This document shows, one piece after another, positions 1-8,774 of a stretch of 64,000 bases of DNA. Source of the stretch: Roseiarcus sp963721905 (lineage in GTDB: Bacteria; Pseudomonadota; Alphaproteobacteria; Rhizobiales; Beijerinckiaceae). Below the pieces are notes generated by a model. The model was not told the origin of the DNA and did not search any database. It saw only the letters and a list, made by a program, of their open reading frames with translations. Within the stretch, counting starts at the first letter, position 1. The number at the start of each line of letters is the position of its first letter. The translations under genes were made by a program, and so were the position numbers. The stretch is taken from NCBI GenBank assembly GCA_963721905.1, contig CAVRMF010000001.1, forward strand, positions 1 to 64,000. Direction: 5' to 3'.

Positions 1-456
1 CGAAGACGAACAGGTCGCGGCCAAAGATGGGGCAAGGTCGAGCCCGCACTATGGGGGCGAAGGCGTTTCTGATTCACCCATCGCACCAAGGTGTTTGCTG
101 GCGGCACGATACGGAAAATTCACGTGTGACCCAGGAGACCTGCATGCGTCCCGGCTGCAAGCCGGGTAGGCGACCCTATAAGCGAAAGCGAAATGGGAAA
201 CGATGCTCATGCAGGAGTCGGAGAACGTAATAGTACCTGAAGCGCGAGACGAATAACTCGCGTGACCGGAGACGGCGGATCGTGAGTGATCCGGGGAAGG
301 ACGTTCGTGGAGGGTTCGGGACAGGATCGGTCAGACAGATGAGAAAGGAGCGTGCAGATGGAAAGTTCCCTATGTGAAAAACCCAAACGACACGCGCCCA
401 GGGGACTGTAGGACCATCTCGTCCTCGAAGGTCTGAAGCGGAAGGTCCACTCACTG

Positions 457-1680
457 GTGGACAAAGTCTACTCACGCACGAACTTGAAGCTTGCGTGGGA
501 GCGCGTTCGAGCCAATCGGGGGAGTGGCGGCACAGATGGAATAAGTATCGAAGATTTCGAGGCCCATCTGGAGATCAATCTAGACAGGCTGCATCGAGAG
601 CTTCGAGACGGAACCTATCAACCGCAACCCGTGCGACGGATAGAGATACCGAAAAGAGGAGCTCCGGGGAAGACGAGGCCGTTAGGCATTCCCTCGGTCT
701 ACGACCGCGTGTGCCAACAGGCTATGGTCAACCGTCTGGAGCCGATCTTTGAGGAAGTCTTCGATCCGAGCAGCTTTGGGTATCGGAAGGGTCGCAAGAC
801 GGCCGACGCCCTGAGCAAGATTTGGCGCGAAGTGGAGGCTGGAAACGAGTGGATCGTCGACGCGGATCTAAAAGACTATTTTGGGTCCGTGGACCACGAA
901 AAGCTCATGGCTCTTATCGGGAAGCAAGTCGCCGATGGCCGAGTGCTGAAGCTCATTCAGCAAACGCTCACGGCGGGCTACCAAGAGGAGGGTCGCCAGT
1001 ATGCAACTCCACGGGGAACCCCGCAGGGCGGGGTCATCTCGCCGCTGCTGAGCAATATCCTTCTCACTCCCTTCGACAAGGAGATGAGGCGGCAAGGGTA
1101 TCAACTCACACGGTGGGCGGATGACTGGGTCGTGACCTGTCGAACCCGAGCGGAAGCAGAGCATGCTTTGGCTCGGGCGGAAAAGATACTCGAAGAACTC
1201 GGCGTCACGCTCAACCGGGACAAGACCCGGATTGTGCATGTCGCGCACGGCTTCGAGTTTCTGGGATTTAAAATCAAACGCGGAACAAGGCAGTTCAAGT
1301 TGTCCCGCGATCGGATTAAATCCAAGCTGAACCGACAGAATCTCTACGCCATTCCCGCGCAGAAGGCAGTGGACCGATTCAAAGACCAGATCAGGGCCCT
1401 GACGAAGAGGCGCGTGCCTCTACGAATGGGGGAATTGATCAACACGATCAATCCGATCATCCGAGGATGGGGAAACTACTTCTGTCGCTCCCATGTCAGG
1501 AAGCTCTTTCACCAGCTCGATGGATGGATTGTCCGAAGGCTCTGGTCGCATCGCGCGAAGCGATGGAGGAACTCAGGCTGGAAGCACTATCCCACGAAAC
1601 GGCTGCGCGGAGAGGAGTTCAAGCTGGTCTGCCTCGTCTCACTGATACCGTCTCTTCAGACCGTGAAAGCCCATTCATGA
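457..1680 (+). CDS. ltrA: Group II intron reverse transcriptase/maturase
   Basis: The intron-encoded protein copies the spliced RNA back into DNA and helps the intron fold. It has 407 residues. It shows the RT0/RT1 block (GSGGTDGISIEDFE), the GTPQGGVISPLLSNI block, and a maturase X domain near the end (IRGWGNYF). The catalytic box reads WADD instead of the usual YADD, in LTRWADDWVV. No HNH endonuclease follows the X domain, so the length is typical of En-minus bacterial intron proteins. The start is GTG. The frame stays open upstream to a TAG at 409, so a slightly longer N-terminus is possible. Domain V begins right after the stop codon. Confidence 0.9.
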   Translation: MDKVYSRTNLKLAWERVRANRGSGGTDGISIEDFEAHLEINLDRLHRELRDGTYQPQPVRRIEIPKRGAPGKTRPLGIPSVYDRVCQQAMVNRLEPIFEEVFDPSSFGYRKGRKTADALSKIWREVEAGNEWIVDADLKDYFGSVDHEKLMALIGKQVADGRVLKLIQQTLTAGYQEEGRQYATPRGTPQGGVISPLLSNILLTPFDKEMRRQGYQLTRWADDWVVTCRTRAEAEHALARAEKILEELGVTLNRDKTRIVHVAHGFEFLGFKIKRGTRQFKLSRDRIKSKLNRQNLYAIPAQKAVDRFKDQIRALTKRRVPLRMGELINTINPIIRGWGNYFCRSHVRKLFHQLDGWIVRRLWSHRAKRWRNSGWKHYPTKRLRGEEFKLVCLVSLIPSLQTVKAHS

Positions 1681-1714
1681 AAGCTGGATGCGGGAAAACT
1701 GCACGTCCAGTTTG
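1681..1714 (+). ncRNA. Group II intron A domain V
   Basis: This is a 34-nt hairpin starting AAGCTGGATGCGGG and closing with CACGTCCAGTTT, the size and shape of catalytic domain V. The AGC triad lies at the base of the 5' strand. It starts immediately after the reverse transcriptase stop codon, as expected for an ORF in domain IV. The 5' and 3' strands pair (AGCTGGA with TCCAGTT) around a GAAA-containing loop. Confidence 0.75.
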
Positions 1715-1772
1715 AGCGGCGGACGGAGGTTAGCGCGAAGGCAACTAAGCGCGCCTCCTCCGACCCGACACC

Positions 1773-2169
1773 GCTGAAGCCGGGTAACGCCGGGGGAGGG
1801 AAGGGACCTCAGTTCAAGACAGACGCAAGACGCAGCGAGGGACCTGGCGATTGGGCAACCTCACATGGGGAGCTTTGGGTCAAGAGCTTATTCATTCGGG
1901 CATGTGTCAAACTCCGAGGGCAGCTTCGGTATCCGAGGTCCGAGCCCGATTGCATGACGCGGCCCGTTTCCGAGCACGATCAACCTCACATACGGTCGCC
2001 GCTCGAGACGGCTGCACCAACATCCCGCTTGCGGCGGGCAGGGGCTCAGGGGAGCGAAACCATTCTATCAATCGGCATATCGGGCCATGGTTACCATCGG
2101 TTCGTCCACCCGGATCCGCCAGAACTGATCAGGTCCTGGAAGATTTGAATATCTGTTGAGCGTTTGTGG
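1773..2169. other. No gene seen between intron A and IS110
   Basis: This stretch of about 400 nt carries no convincing reading frame. It could hold exon sequence of the intron A target or a displaced 5' part of intron B, whose own 5' RNA domains are absent downstream. I could not recognise a GUGYG intron start or a domain V here, so the content stays unassigned. Confidence 0.4.
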
Positions 2170-3339
2170 TTAGGCGGCTTTCATCACGGCTCCCTCGATG
2201 ACGACGCCGGCGGTGACATATTTCCATAATGCCACCAGCAGCTTGCGCGCGAGCGCGACGATGGTCGACTTCTTGAAATGACCACCATTGCCACTGACCC
2301 GTTGTTTGAACCACAGAGCCAGCGCCGATTGCGGCTGATGGCGCAGCCAGAGCCAGGCAAGCTGGATTAGGGCGGTTCGCAATCGCGGATTCCCGGCCTT
2401 GGAAACGCCCTGCTCGTGATCGACTGAGCCGCTTTGCCAGGGCGTCGGCGCCAGCCCAGCGTAAGACGCGAGCTGGCGGCGATTGTCAAAATGGCGAAAT
2501 AGCGCCTCCAGCCAGAGGACGGCGGCCAATTCGGCGCCGATGCCCTTGAATTCGAGCAACATCCTCCCGGCCGGCGCTGGCGCGGCGGGCTGTGGCGCGG
2601 CGAGCAGCGCGTCGCGCTCGGCCTCGGCCTGCTTGATTTGATCAAGCAGCAGTTCGAGCCGATCGAGTTCGCGCCGGATCTGGGTCTTGAGATGCACCGG
2701 CAAGGGATGGCCGTCGCCCGTCGTCAACTCGTCGAGCCGTTGGCGCCGATCGCGGCGCAACGGCTCGTAACCGGAGACGCCTTGGGAAAACAACAGTCCC
2801 TTGACGCGATTGACGTGCTTGACCCGCTCGGCGATCAGCACTTTGCGCTCGCGGCAGAGCCGGCGCTGATCTTCTTCCTCCGGCGTCGGCGCTTTCACCA
2901 TCGCGCACACCCGAGGTTCGCCGCGCTTGTACGCCAGTAGCGCGCGAAGCAGCGCCTCGCCGTCGATCCCATCGGTCTTGGCGCGCCGCCGTCGGCGCGA
3001 CGTCGCGATCGAGGATGGATCGACGACATGGCTTTCGACGCCTTCGCTTTGCAGCACACGATGAAGCCAGAAGCCGTCGAGACCCGCTTCCTGAATGACG
3101 ACGATCGGAAAGGATTTTCCGGTCCGCTCCGACGCCTTCCGCTTGAGCTCCGAAAAGCGCGCCAGCAACGCCGCGACGTCCCCGGCTCGCATGGAATGCT
3201 TCGACATCTTTTCGCCGAACCCCGGCGACAGCGACGTGATGACCCAGATAGAGCGGCTGAGTTCCAAAGAGACAAAAATGGCGGCAAGATGGGTTTGGAT
3301 AGCGGTCGGCGCTTCGGGGCGGTCAGATACGCTTGGCAT
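2170..3339 (-). CDS. IS110 family transposase (copy 1)
   Basis: This is a DEDD transposase that moves an IS110-type element without classical terminal inverted repeats. The 389-residue protein has the N-terminal RuvC-like DEDD part and the C-terminal transposase_20 region with GIGAELAAVLWLEA and SYAGLAPTPWQSG, followed by the usual GNPRLRTALIQLAW stretch. The ATG at 3339 is preferred because CAGGAG lies 6 nt upstream; an upstream in-frame extension has no such site. The frame looks intact, so the copy may be active. Its 5' side lies only about 60 nt from the truncated start of intron B. The exact element ends cannot be set by eye. Confidence 0.9.
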   Translation of the reverse strand: MPSVSDRPEAPTAIQTHLAAIFVSLELSRSIWVITSLSPGFGEKMSKHSMRAGDVAALLARFSELKRKASERTGKSFPIVVIQEAGLDGFWLHRVLQSEGVESHVVDPSSIATSRRRRRAKTDGIDGEALLRALLAYKRGEPRVCAMVKAPTPEEEDQRRLCRERKVLIAERVKHVNRVKGLLFSQGVSGYEPLRRDRRQRLDELTTGDGHPLPVHLKTQIRRELDRLELLLDQIKQAEAERDALLAAPQPAAPAPAGRMLLEFKGIGAELAAVLWLEALFRHFDNRRQLASYAGLAPTPWQSGSVDHEQGVSKAGNPRLRTALIQLAWLWLRHQPQSALALWFKQRVSGNGGHFKKSTIVALARKLLVALWKYVTAGVVIEGAVMKAA

Positions 3340-3451
3340 GGTCGTCTCCTGAGTCGTTGGTCGCAACCTCACTCTGCCAGAGCGCTGGTCGCTATCCTCC
3401 TCCCCATGGGATCTATCAACTCCGGACAGCGTTCAGAAACTGCAGACGGCG

Positions 3452-4729
3452 TTGCACGCGAAAGCGAAGGCAGAACCCGGCTACCGCTTCTACACCCTCT
3501 ACGACAAGATCAGCCGCGACGACATTCTGGCGCACGCCTATGCCCAGTGCCGCTCCAACAAGGGCGCGCCGGGCGTGGACCGTCAGGACTTCGAGGCCGT
3601 CGAGACGTATGGGGTGGAGCGATGGCTGGGCGAACTGGCGCTTGCGCTCAGGCAGGAGACTTACCGACCGGACCCTATCAGACGCGTTTACATACCGAAG
3701 GCCAACGGCAAGCTCAGGCCGCTGGGCATCTCAACCTTGCGGGATCGGGTCTGCATGACAGCCGCGATGCTGGTGCTGGAACCGATCTTCGAGGCCGACC
3801 TTCCCTCGGAACTCTATGCCTACCGTCCTGGGCGGAACGCTCAGCAGGCGGTGGTCGAGGTGGAGGAGCTGTTGTTTCGCGGCCATCCGGACGTGGTGGA
3901 CGCCGACCTCGCGGACTACTACGGGAGCATTCCTCATGCCGACCTGCTCAAGTCGGTTGCGCGTCGGATCGTCGATCGGCGCGTGCTCCATCTGATCAGG
4001 ATGTGGCTAGATTGCCCCGTGGAAGAAACCGACGATCGCGGTCGGAAGACGCGCACGACCGAGGCGCGGGACAAGCGGCGTGGCATTCCGCAGGGCTCGC
4101 CGGTCTCACCCTTGCTGGCGAATATCTACATGCGCCGGTTCGTGCTGGGATGGAAGATGTTCGGGCTCGAGCGAACCCTCGGCACGCGGCTCGTGACCTA
4201 CGCCGACGACCTCGTGATCCTGTGCAGAAGGGGCAAAGGCGAAGAAGCCTTGCAACGACTGCGGGAGATCATGGGCAAGCTGAAGCTTACGGTGAACGAG
4301 GAGAAGACGCGCGTCTGCAAAGTGCCGGAGAGCGAGTTCGACTTTCTGGGCTACACGTTCGGGCGGATGTATTCGGCGAGGACCGGCCAGGCCCGTATCG
4401 GCTACCGGCCCTCAAAGAAGAGCATGCAGCGCGCGGTCGAGAAAATCCACGCGCTGACCGAGCGATCGTGCACATGGCAAGAGACCACGACGCTGGTGGG
4501 CAAAGTGAACCGCATGCTGCGCGGATGGGCGAACTACTTTTCGGTAGGCGCTTTCAGCAAGGCGTACCGGGCGCTTGACGCCTACGCGGCGGCGCGGGTG
4601 CGCCGGTGGTTGCGCCTCAAGCACAAAGTCAGGCGGGGCGGGAGCTATCCACTCTCGCACCTCTACGGGCACTTCGGGCTCGTACGCCTGAGTCGGCTTG
4701 GGCACGACGTGCCGTGGACGAAGGCGTGA
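3452..4729 (+). CDS. ltrA: Group II intron B reverse transcriptase, probably 5'-truncated
   Basis: This reverse transcriptase/maturase has a canonical YADD box (VTYADDLVILC), the GIPQGSPVSPLLANIY block and a maturase region (RMLRGWANYF). It is from a different lineage than the intron A protein. The position given starts at a TTG, but homologous-looking sequence continues upstream in frame (SPWDLSTPDSVQKLQ from 3401). That frame is open back to a TGA at 3350 and contains no ATG, GTG or TTG. The native start codon, and the several hundred nt of RNA domains that should precede it, therefore appear lost beside the IS110 transposase. Splicing activity is doubtful, although the RT domain itself is whole. 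Confidence 0.8.
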   Translation: MHAKAKAEPGYRFYTLYDKISRDDILAHAYAQCRSNKGAPGVDRQDFEAVETYGVERWLGELALALRQETYRPDPIRRVYIPKANGKLRPLGISTLRDRVCMTAAMLVLEPIFEADLPSELYAYRPGRNAQQAVVEVEELLFRGHPDVVDADLADYYGSIPHADLLKSVARRIVDRRVLHLIRMWLDCPVEETDDRGRKTRTTEARDKRRGIPQGSPVSPLLANIYMRRFVLGWKMFGLERTLGTRLVTYADDLVILCRRGKGEEALQRLREIMGKLKLTVNEEKTRVCKVPESEFDFLGYTFGRMYSARTGQARIGYRPSKKSMQRAVEKIHALTERSCTWQETTTLVGKVNRMLRGWANYFSVGAFSKAYRALDAYAAARVRRWLRLKHKVRRGGSYPLSHLYGHFGLVRLSRLGHDVPWTKA

Positions 4730-4741
4730 GGTCTTGTCCGA

Positions 4742-4775
4742 GAGCCGGATGCAGGAAACCTGCCTGTCCGGTTCG
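4742..4775 (+). ncRNA. Group II intron B domain V
   Basis: This 34-nt hairpin opens with GAGCCGGATGCAGG and closes with CCTGTCCGGTTCG, matching bacterial group II intron domain V. It lies 12 nt after the stop of the intron B reverse transcriptase. The 3' part of this intron is therefore preserved even though its 5' part is not. Confidence 0.75.
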
Positions 4776-5130
4776 ATGAGCGGGGTGTGGAAACGGAGCT
4801 ACGGCTGAGCCACTAAGGCACCGCCAGACGAAAGGGGCGGAAACAGACATGCTCAGCCTAACGCCACCGCGCCACACCTCGACTCTACGGATAGTGTTCT
4901 CTAATGGGTCAAGGGCGGAAGCCTCTTCCGGTGTCGACGCTTTCGGGTGCCTGTGTTCTCTGCGTGCTCGTTCGGCACTTGATGGGGTCAGCTGGGTGCA
5001 GAGCGGCTCGGTTGAAATCGCAGTCGGCCAACGGTTGGCCCCTGCAACAGAATCCGCGCCGTCATCTGCTCCCTCCCTGGGCGTCGCTCCTCTTGGGAGC
5101 TAGATTCGGCCTCCTGTCTCGTGATTGCGC
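4776..5130. other. Intron B 3' tail and unassigned sequence
   Basis: The first 50-70 nt probably contain domain VI and the 3' splice site of intron B. The rest, up to the stop of the second IS110 transposase, shows no supported gene or repeat. Confidence 0.4.
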
Positions 5131-6145
5131 TTAGTCGAAGACGAACTCCGTCCCGTCGCGGAGCATCGCGTGCATGATGATCGCGAGGCGGCGGGCCAGA
5201 GCGACCTTGGCCTTGCGCATCGTTGACCGCTTGGCGATCGCAAAGGCCCAGTCCTTGAGCTTGAGCTGGCCCTTATAGCGCGTCAGCATGACGTTGGCGG
5301 CCTCGTACAGAAGCGTCCGCACCCGCCGGTCCCCGCATTTCGAGATGCTGCCGACGTAGTCGACCTCGCCGGACTGATACCGTCTTGGGACCAGGCCCAG
5401 ATAGGCGCCAACGTCTCGCGATCGGCGAATGCGCGAAGGATCGTCGATTGCGGCCACAAAAGCCAGCGCCGTCAGTTGGCCGACGCCCGGGATTGTCATC
5501 AGCCGGCTGCAGGCTGCCGAGGCCCTCGCCATACGTCTCATTATCCGCGTCGATCGCGGCGACCGCCGTCATCACGGCAGTTCGCGCGGCAATCAGACCC
5601 CGCATGGCGGCAGAGAGGCCGGCGATCCCCTCGCTTGCTTGAAGAGCCTTGTCGATGAAGGCTGCGGTGAGCGCGCGAGGCAGCCTGATCCCAAACACGA
5701 TCGCCAAACCTCGGATCTGATTTTCCAAGGTCACTCGCTGGCCCACCAGCTTCTTGCGCGCGGTTATGAGTGAGCGGAGAGCGTGAGCGCATAGAGACTT
5801 GACATGCACGGGCTTGAAGAACCCGGTGCGGGCCAAATGCGCCAGACCTCGCGCGTCGTTGCGATCGGTCTTGTGGGTCGCCAGCGACTTGAGCGCCTGG
5901 TAGGCCTGCCGGCTTTCGACGCAGACCACGGGAAGGCCGAGTTGGCTCAACCCGTGAAACAGGATCGGCGCCATGCGTCCGGTCTCGAATACGATCCGCC
6001 GACAGCTTGGCGCTTTCGCCAATTCGTCCGCGATCGCTTGCGCCGTCGACGCCGCCTTGCTCTCGTAAACCACCACGCCTTCGCGGTCGAGAACGCAAAC
6101 ATGCGTCTCGTCCATCGAGATATCGAGGCCAGCAAAATAGTCCAT
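5131..6145 (-). pseudogene. IS110 family transposase (copy 2), frameshifted
   Basis: The N-terminal part (MDYFAGLDISMDETHV, then FETGRMAP and THKTDRNDARGLAHLART) is an IS110 DEDD domain. The C-terminal part (LMTIPGVGQLTALAF, VGAYLGLVPRRYQSGE) is the transposase_20 domain but lies in another frame. The switch falls at about 5527-5541 and corresponds to one extra nucleotide. The start at 6145 has GAGGAG upstream. It differs clearly from the IS110 at 2170-3339, so this is a second element and not a duplicate. I see no slippery sequence that would make this a programmed shift. Confidence 0.85.
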
Positions 6146-6635
6146 GTCGGATCTCCTCTTCCAAATCCCGGCCGATCGTACCGGCCTTCGCGGAAGAGCT
6201 TCCGCCCATTACCCGATGTTGAAAAACTCGAATTTCCGCATCGATCACAATTCAGGAGACCGCTGGCGGCCTCAATGAAAAATTCCTTAGGGGGTCGGCG
6301 GGCCTGCCAGTTTTGCCGCGTGCGACGCTCCCATATGCCCTGCCGTGAGAACTATCGGCTGAGATGACGCGAGGTGCGCCAAAGCGAGATTTTCGCGACG
6401 GCTCAATTTCCGAGTTTTTCAACGCTATATGCGCACAGCGGACATCCACCCGCGTCGGTCTTCGCACGGCTGAACCCCCCATTGCGATCGGAACAAAGGC
6501 CCCGACTGTTGTGGGCTCTTAAACCCCGAGCACCGCACCGCCGGAGATCGGCGTGCTCACCAATCAGATAAAGACAACGCAGGAGGCCTACCGAAGTCAC
6601 GAGCGGGTATATTGCGTTCCGTCGCGGGAGGTAGA
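6146..6635. other. Intergenic, no gene seen
   Basis: These 490 nt between the second IS110 and the CarS-like gene show only short reading frames with no protein-like composition. The distal end of the IS110 must lie somewhere in the first part but cannot be placed, because the family lacks terminal inverted repeats. Confidence 0.4.
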
Positions 6636-7133
6636 ATGGAGTCGGGTCACATCCTGGCAATTCTTCGGAGCCTAATCCTTATCAGCGCTGCTAACGGGGC
6701 GCCGGTCCTGTTCGCGCGACTGCTGGGAACGCGCTTTGCACGCCCGATAGATGGGGGGATTGTGTGGCGCGACGGTCATCCTCTACTCGGTCGTTCCAAG
6801 ACTTGGCGCGGCCTCGCCGCAGCTGTCGTTCTCGCGGCCTGCGCCGCAGTCCTCATCGATCTCCCGTGGCAGGCGGGTGCGCTCGCCGGTGTTTCCGCCA
6901 TGGCGGGCGATTGCCTCTCTTCCTTCGTCAAACGGCGATTGGCGCTCCAGGCGAGCAGCATGTCGCTTGGCCTCGATCAGGTTCCCGAATCGCTGTTTCC
7001 CGCAGTCGCCTGTAGCGCTTACCTGCCGCTTGGTCCCGGCGACGTAATCGCGATCGTCTTGGTGTTCTCCGTCGGGGTGCTGGCGATGTCGGGTCTCTTC
7101 TACGCCGTCGGCTTACGGGATCGGCCCTACTAA
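6636..7133 (+). CDS. CDP-archaeol synthase-like (CarS) membrane protein
   Basis: This 165-residue membrane protein resembles the CarS family (PF01864), whose archaeal members transfer CTP to an unsaturated archaetidic acid. Bacterial members are less well characterised and may be phosphatidate cytidylyltransferase-like. Visible family blocks are AANGAPVLFARLL, HPLLGRSKTWRG, a GD followed by SFVKRRL, and LDQVPESLFPA. There are about four hydrophobic segments. The ATG at 6636 has GGGAGGT directly upstream, which decides the start. Its 3' end overlaps the convergent metallophosphoesterase gene by 4 nt. Substrate assignment is inference. Confidence 0.75.
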   Translation: MESGHILAILRSLILISAANGAPVLFARLLGTRFARPIDGGIVWRDGHPLLGRSKTWRGLAAAVVLAACAAVLIDLPWQAGALAGVSAMAGDCLSSFVKRRLALQASSMSLGLDQVPESLFPAVACSAYLPLGPGDVIAIVLVFSVGVLAMSGLFYAVGLRDRPY

Positions 7134-8119
7134 AGCGCCCCGCGCACAAGTTGGTGCAGGGTGATCTCCGGCCGATTGTTAAAGCGTACTGGAACGATCG
7201 AAGACCCCGCCCCGACTGAGGTATAGCCAGCCATGCCCGCATGTCGCCATGCGCCAGCGCCGAAAGCGCGCGGCAGATCCGCTTCAAGCAGGATCGGAAC
7301 CCCGCCGGGCAAGCAGATTTGCCCACCGTGCGTATGTCCGCTCAGCATCAGGTCAAAACCGGCGTGGGCGGCCTGCCGATAAATTTCCGGAGTGTGCGAA
7401 AGCAAGACAGAGACACTGCCATGTGGAATATCCGCCGCCGCTTTTTCGATGTTGTCTGCGCGATAGAAATGCGCATCGTCCACCCCCGCGAGATAGATCG
7501 AAGCTGGACCGGAGGGTATGGCGACACACTCGTTGAGCAGCATGCGAATACCAAACGCTTCGAGGTCAGGAACCATGGCAATCGAATCGTGGTTGCCGAG
7601 CACTCCATAGACGTCGCCTCGAAGCGCTTTACGCAGGTGCGCTACGATTTCGAGGCAGGGCTCGCAAACGCCGTGTGTGCGCCCGCGATAATCACCGGTC
7701 AGCACGCAAAGATCGTAGTCAAGGTCGCCCGCGAGTTCAGCGGCCCGCTGCATTGCGGGACCGCTTAGATCGGCATGTAGGTCGCTCAAGTGCAGGATCG
7801 TGAAACCATTGAAGGCGGTTGGCAGATTTGGGAGACTCACAGTGTTGCGCCTCAGTTGCACCTTCCCCGCGTTTGCCCGGCCTCGCCAATAGGTCCCTGT
7901 CACGCGCAGCCCGATCTCGATCATCGCCTGCATCAGGGGCAGGTTCTCTAGGTGCAAGAAGTTGAGCCCTTGGCCGAAAGCCTGTGCTTCGTGCTCGCGC
8001 TCGATGCCGAGACGTAGCCGCGCGTGCAACGGCCCAAGTCGACTTTCGAGACGGCGTCGCGCTTCGTCGGGATCGAGTAGCCGGCCGCTCGTCAGGTTAT
8101 CGGCCTCCTTGGGGTTCAT
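7130..8119 (-). CDS. Calcineurin-like metallophosphoesterase
   Basis: This is a predicted metal-dependent phosphoesterase of the YkuE/YaeI-like group. It carries LSDLHADL (metal ligands D and H), LTGDYRG, VLGNHDSIAM and LLSHTPEI with LMLSGHTHGGQICLPGG, which together form the two-metal site. Its length of about 329 residues is normal. No clear signal peptide is seen. The ATG at 8119 is taken; a TTG two codons upstream is possible and neither has a strong ribosome site. It converges with the CarS-like gene, so both may be lipid-related cargo, but that is only suggested by position. Confidence 0.85.
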   Translation of the reverse strand: MNPKEADNLTSGRLLDPDEARRRLESRLGPLHARLRLGIEREHEAQAFGQGLNFLHLENLPLMQAMIEIGLRVTGTYWRGRANAGKVQLRRNTVSLPNLPTAFNGFTILHLSDLHADLSGPAMQRAAELAGDLDYDLCVLTGDYRGRTHGVCEPCLEIVAHLRKALRGDVYGVLGNHDSIAMVPDLEAFGIRMLLNECVAIPSGPASIYLAGVDDAHFYRADNIEKAAADIPHGSVSVLLSHTPEIYRQAAHAGFDLMLSGHTHGGQICLPGGVPILLEADLPRAFGAGAWRHAGMAGYTSVGAGSSIVPVRFNNRPEITLHQLVRGAL

Positions 8120-8459
8120 CGCCAAATGCCGAAGCTACGAGCCACAAGCGAACGAACCTGCGCCAGACGTCGTGTTTCTGATACGCATTTGTCGGCCCCA
8201 CGGAGCGATCCAACTCTCATGTTAGTGCATGGGCGGCCTCGGGGCTAATGCGGGCGTCGCGGGTGCTTGTTTTGCGGGGCGAGAGCAGGGAATAACGCTG
8301 CCACTCCAAATTGGGGGTGTCGCGGATGGCGCGCGAGCGGACACCCACGAAGTGGGGGCGTTAGCCCGCATATCTCAAATTAGGGGCGCATCGGGCCGCC
8401 GAAATCAGGCAAAAGTTGTTTTGTGAGAATGACTTGAGCCGGTTCGGAGGAGTGGCCCG
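8120..8459. other. Intergenic, no gene seen
   Basis: No supported gene is visible. The last 40-50 nt before 8460 probably contain the left end of a degraded IS1380 element, because the transposase stub begins there after GGAGGAG. Confidence 0.4.
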
Positions 8460-8655
8460 ATGCAGACGGAGTGTAGCGCAGAACCGAGCGCGTTTGGACG
8501 GGTCGAAGGGCGGCCTGTGATGGCAGCGTTCGACGGCGGCGCGCTGACCTCCGACGCCGGCGGTCTACTGCTGGGCGCAGCCGACCGAAGGCTCAATCTG
8601 GTTCGACGGCTTGCGGGATGTTTCCGCGACGCCAGAGACCCGAGGTTCATTGAGC
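8460..8655 (+). pseudogene. IS1380 family transposase, N-terminal stub
   Basis: About 65 residues match the start of IS1380-type transposases (FDGGALTSDAGGLLLGA, then RLAGCFRDARDP). The sequence is cut at the left terminal repeat of the IS481 element. The rest of the gene is not found on the other side of that element, so it was deleted and not merely interrupted. A GGAGGAG site lies upstream of the ATG. Confidence 0.8.
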
Positions 8656-8683
8656 TGCAGTAGTTAAGACTTAATCTGACAGT
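8656..8683 (+). repeat. IS481 left terminal inverted repeat
   Basis: It begins TGCAGTAGTTAAGAC and continues with TTAATCTGACAGT. It matches the reverse complement of 9850-9877 at 21 of 28 positions, including a shared ATCTGAC core. Confidence 0.85.
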
Positions 8684-8774
8684 TGGTGTCATAGCCGAGG
8701 CGGAAGCCGAGGCCGGGCGCGGAGTGGTCGGGGTTCGCAGCGCCCGGCCTCGGCGTTTCGAGAGGACACCTACG

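Larger units (their letters stand above)
124..1772 (+). mobile_element. Group II intron A (approximate ends)
   Basis: A group II intron is inferred from an intron-type reverse transcriptase gene (457-1680) followed directly by a domain V hairpin (1681-1714). The 5' end is placed at a GTGTG motif at 124, which fits the GUGYG consensus, and about 330 nt of structured non-coding sequence fills the space before the ORF. The 3' end is placed after a possible domain VI stem near 1720-1770. Both ends are estimates, because I did not fold domain I or find exon-binding sites. The encoded protein lacks an HNH endonuclease, as in group IIC-like elements. Confidence 0.55.

Noticed and set aside
3028..4578. 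Plus-strand frame of 516 codons
   Set aside because: It runs antisense to the IS110 transposase and then out of frame through the intron B reverse transcriptase. Both of those have strong motifs.
5273..5541. Programmed frameshift in the second IS110 transposase
   Set aside because: No slippery heptamer is present at the junction, and IS110 transposases are normally made from one frame.
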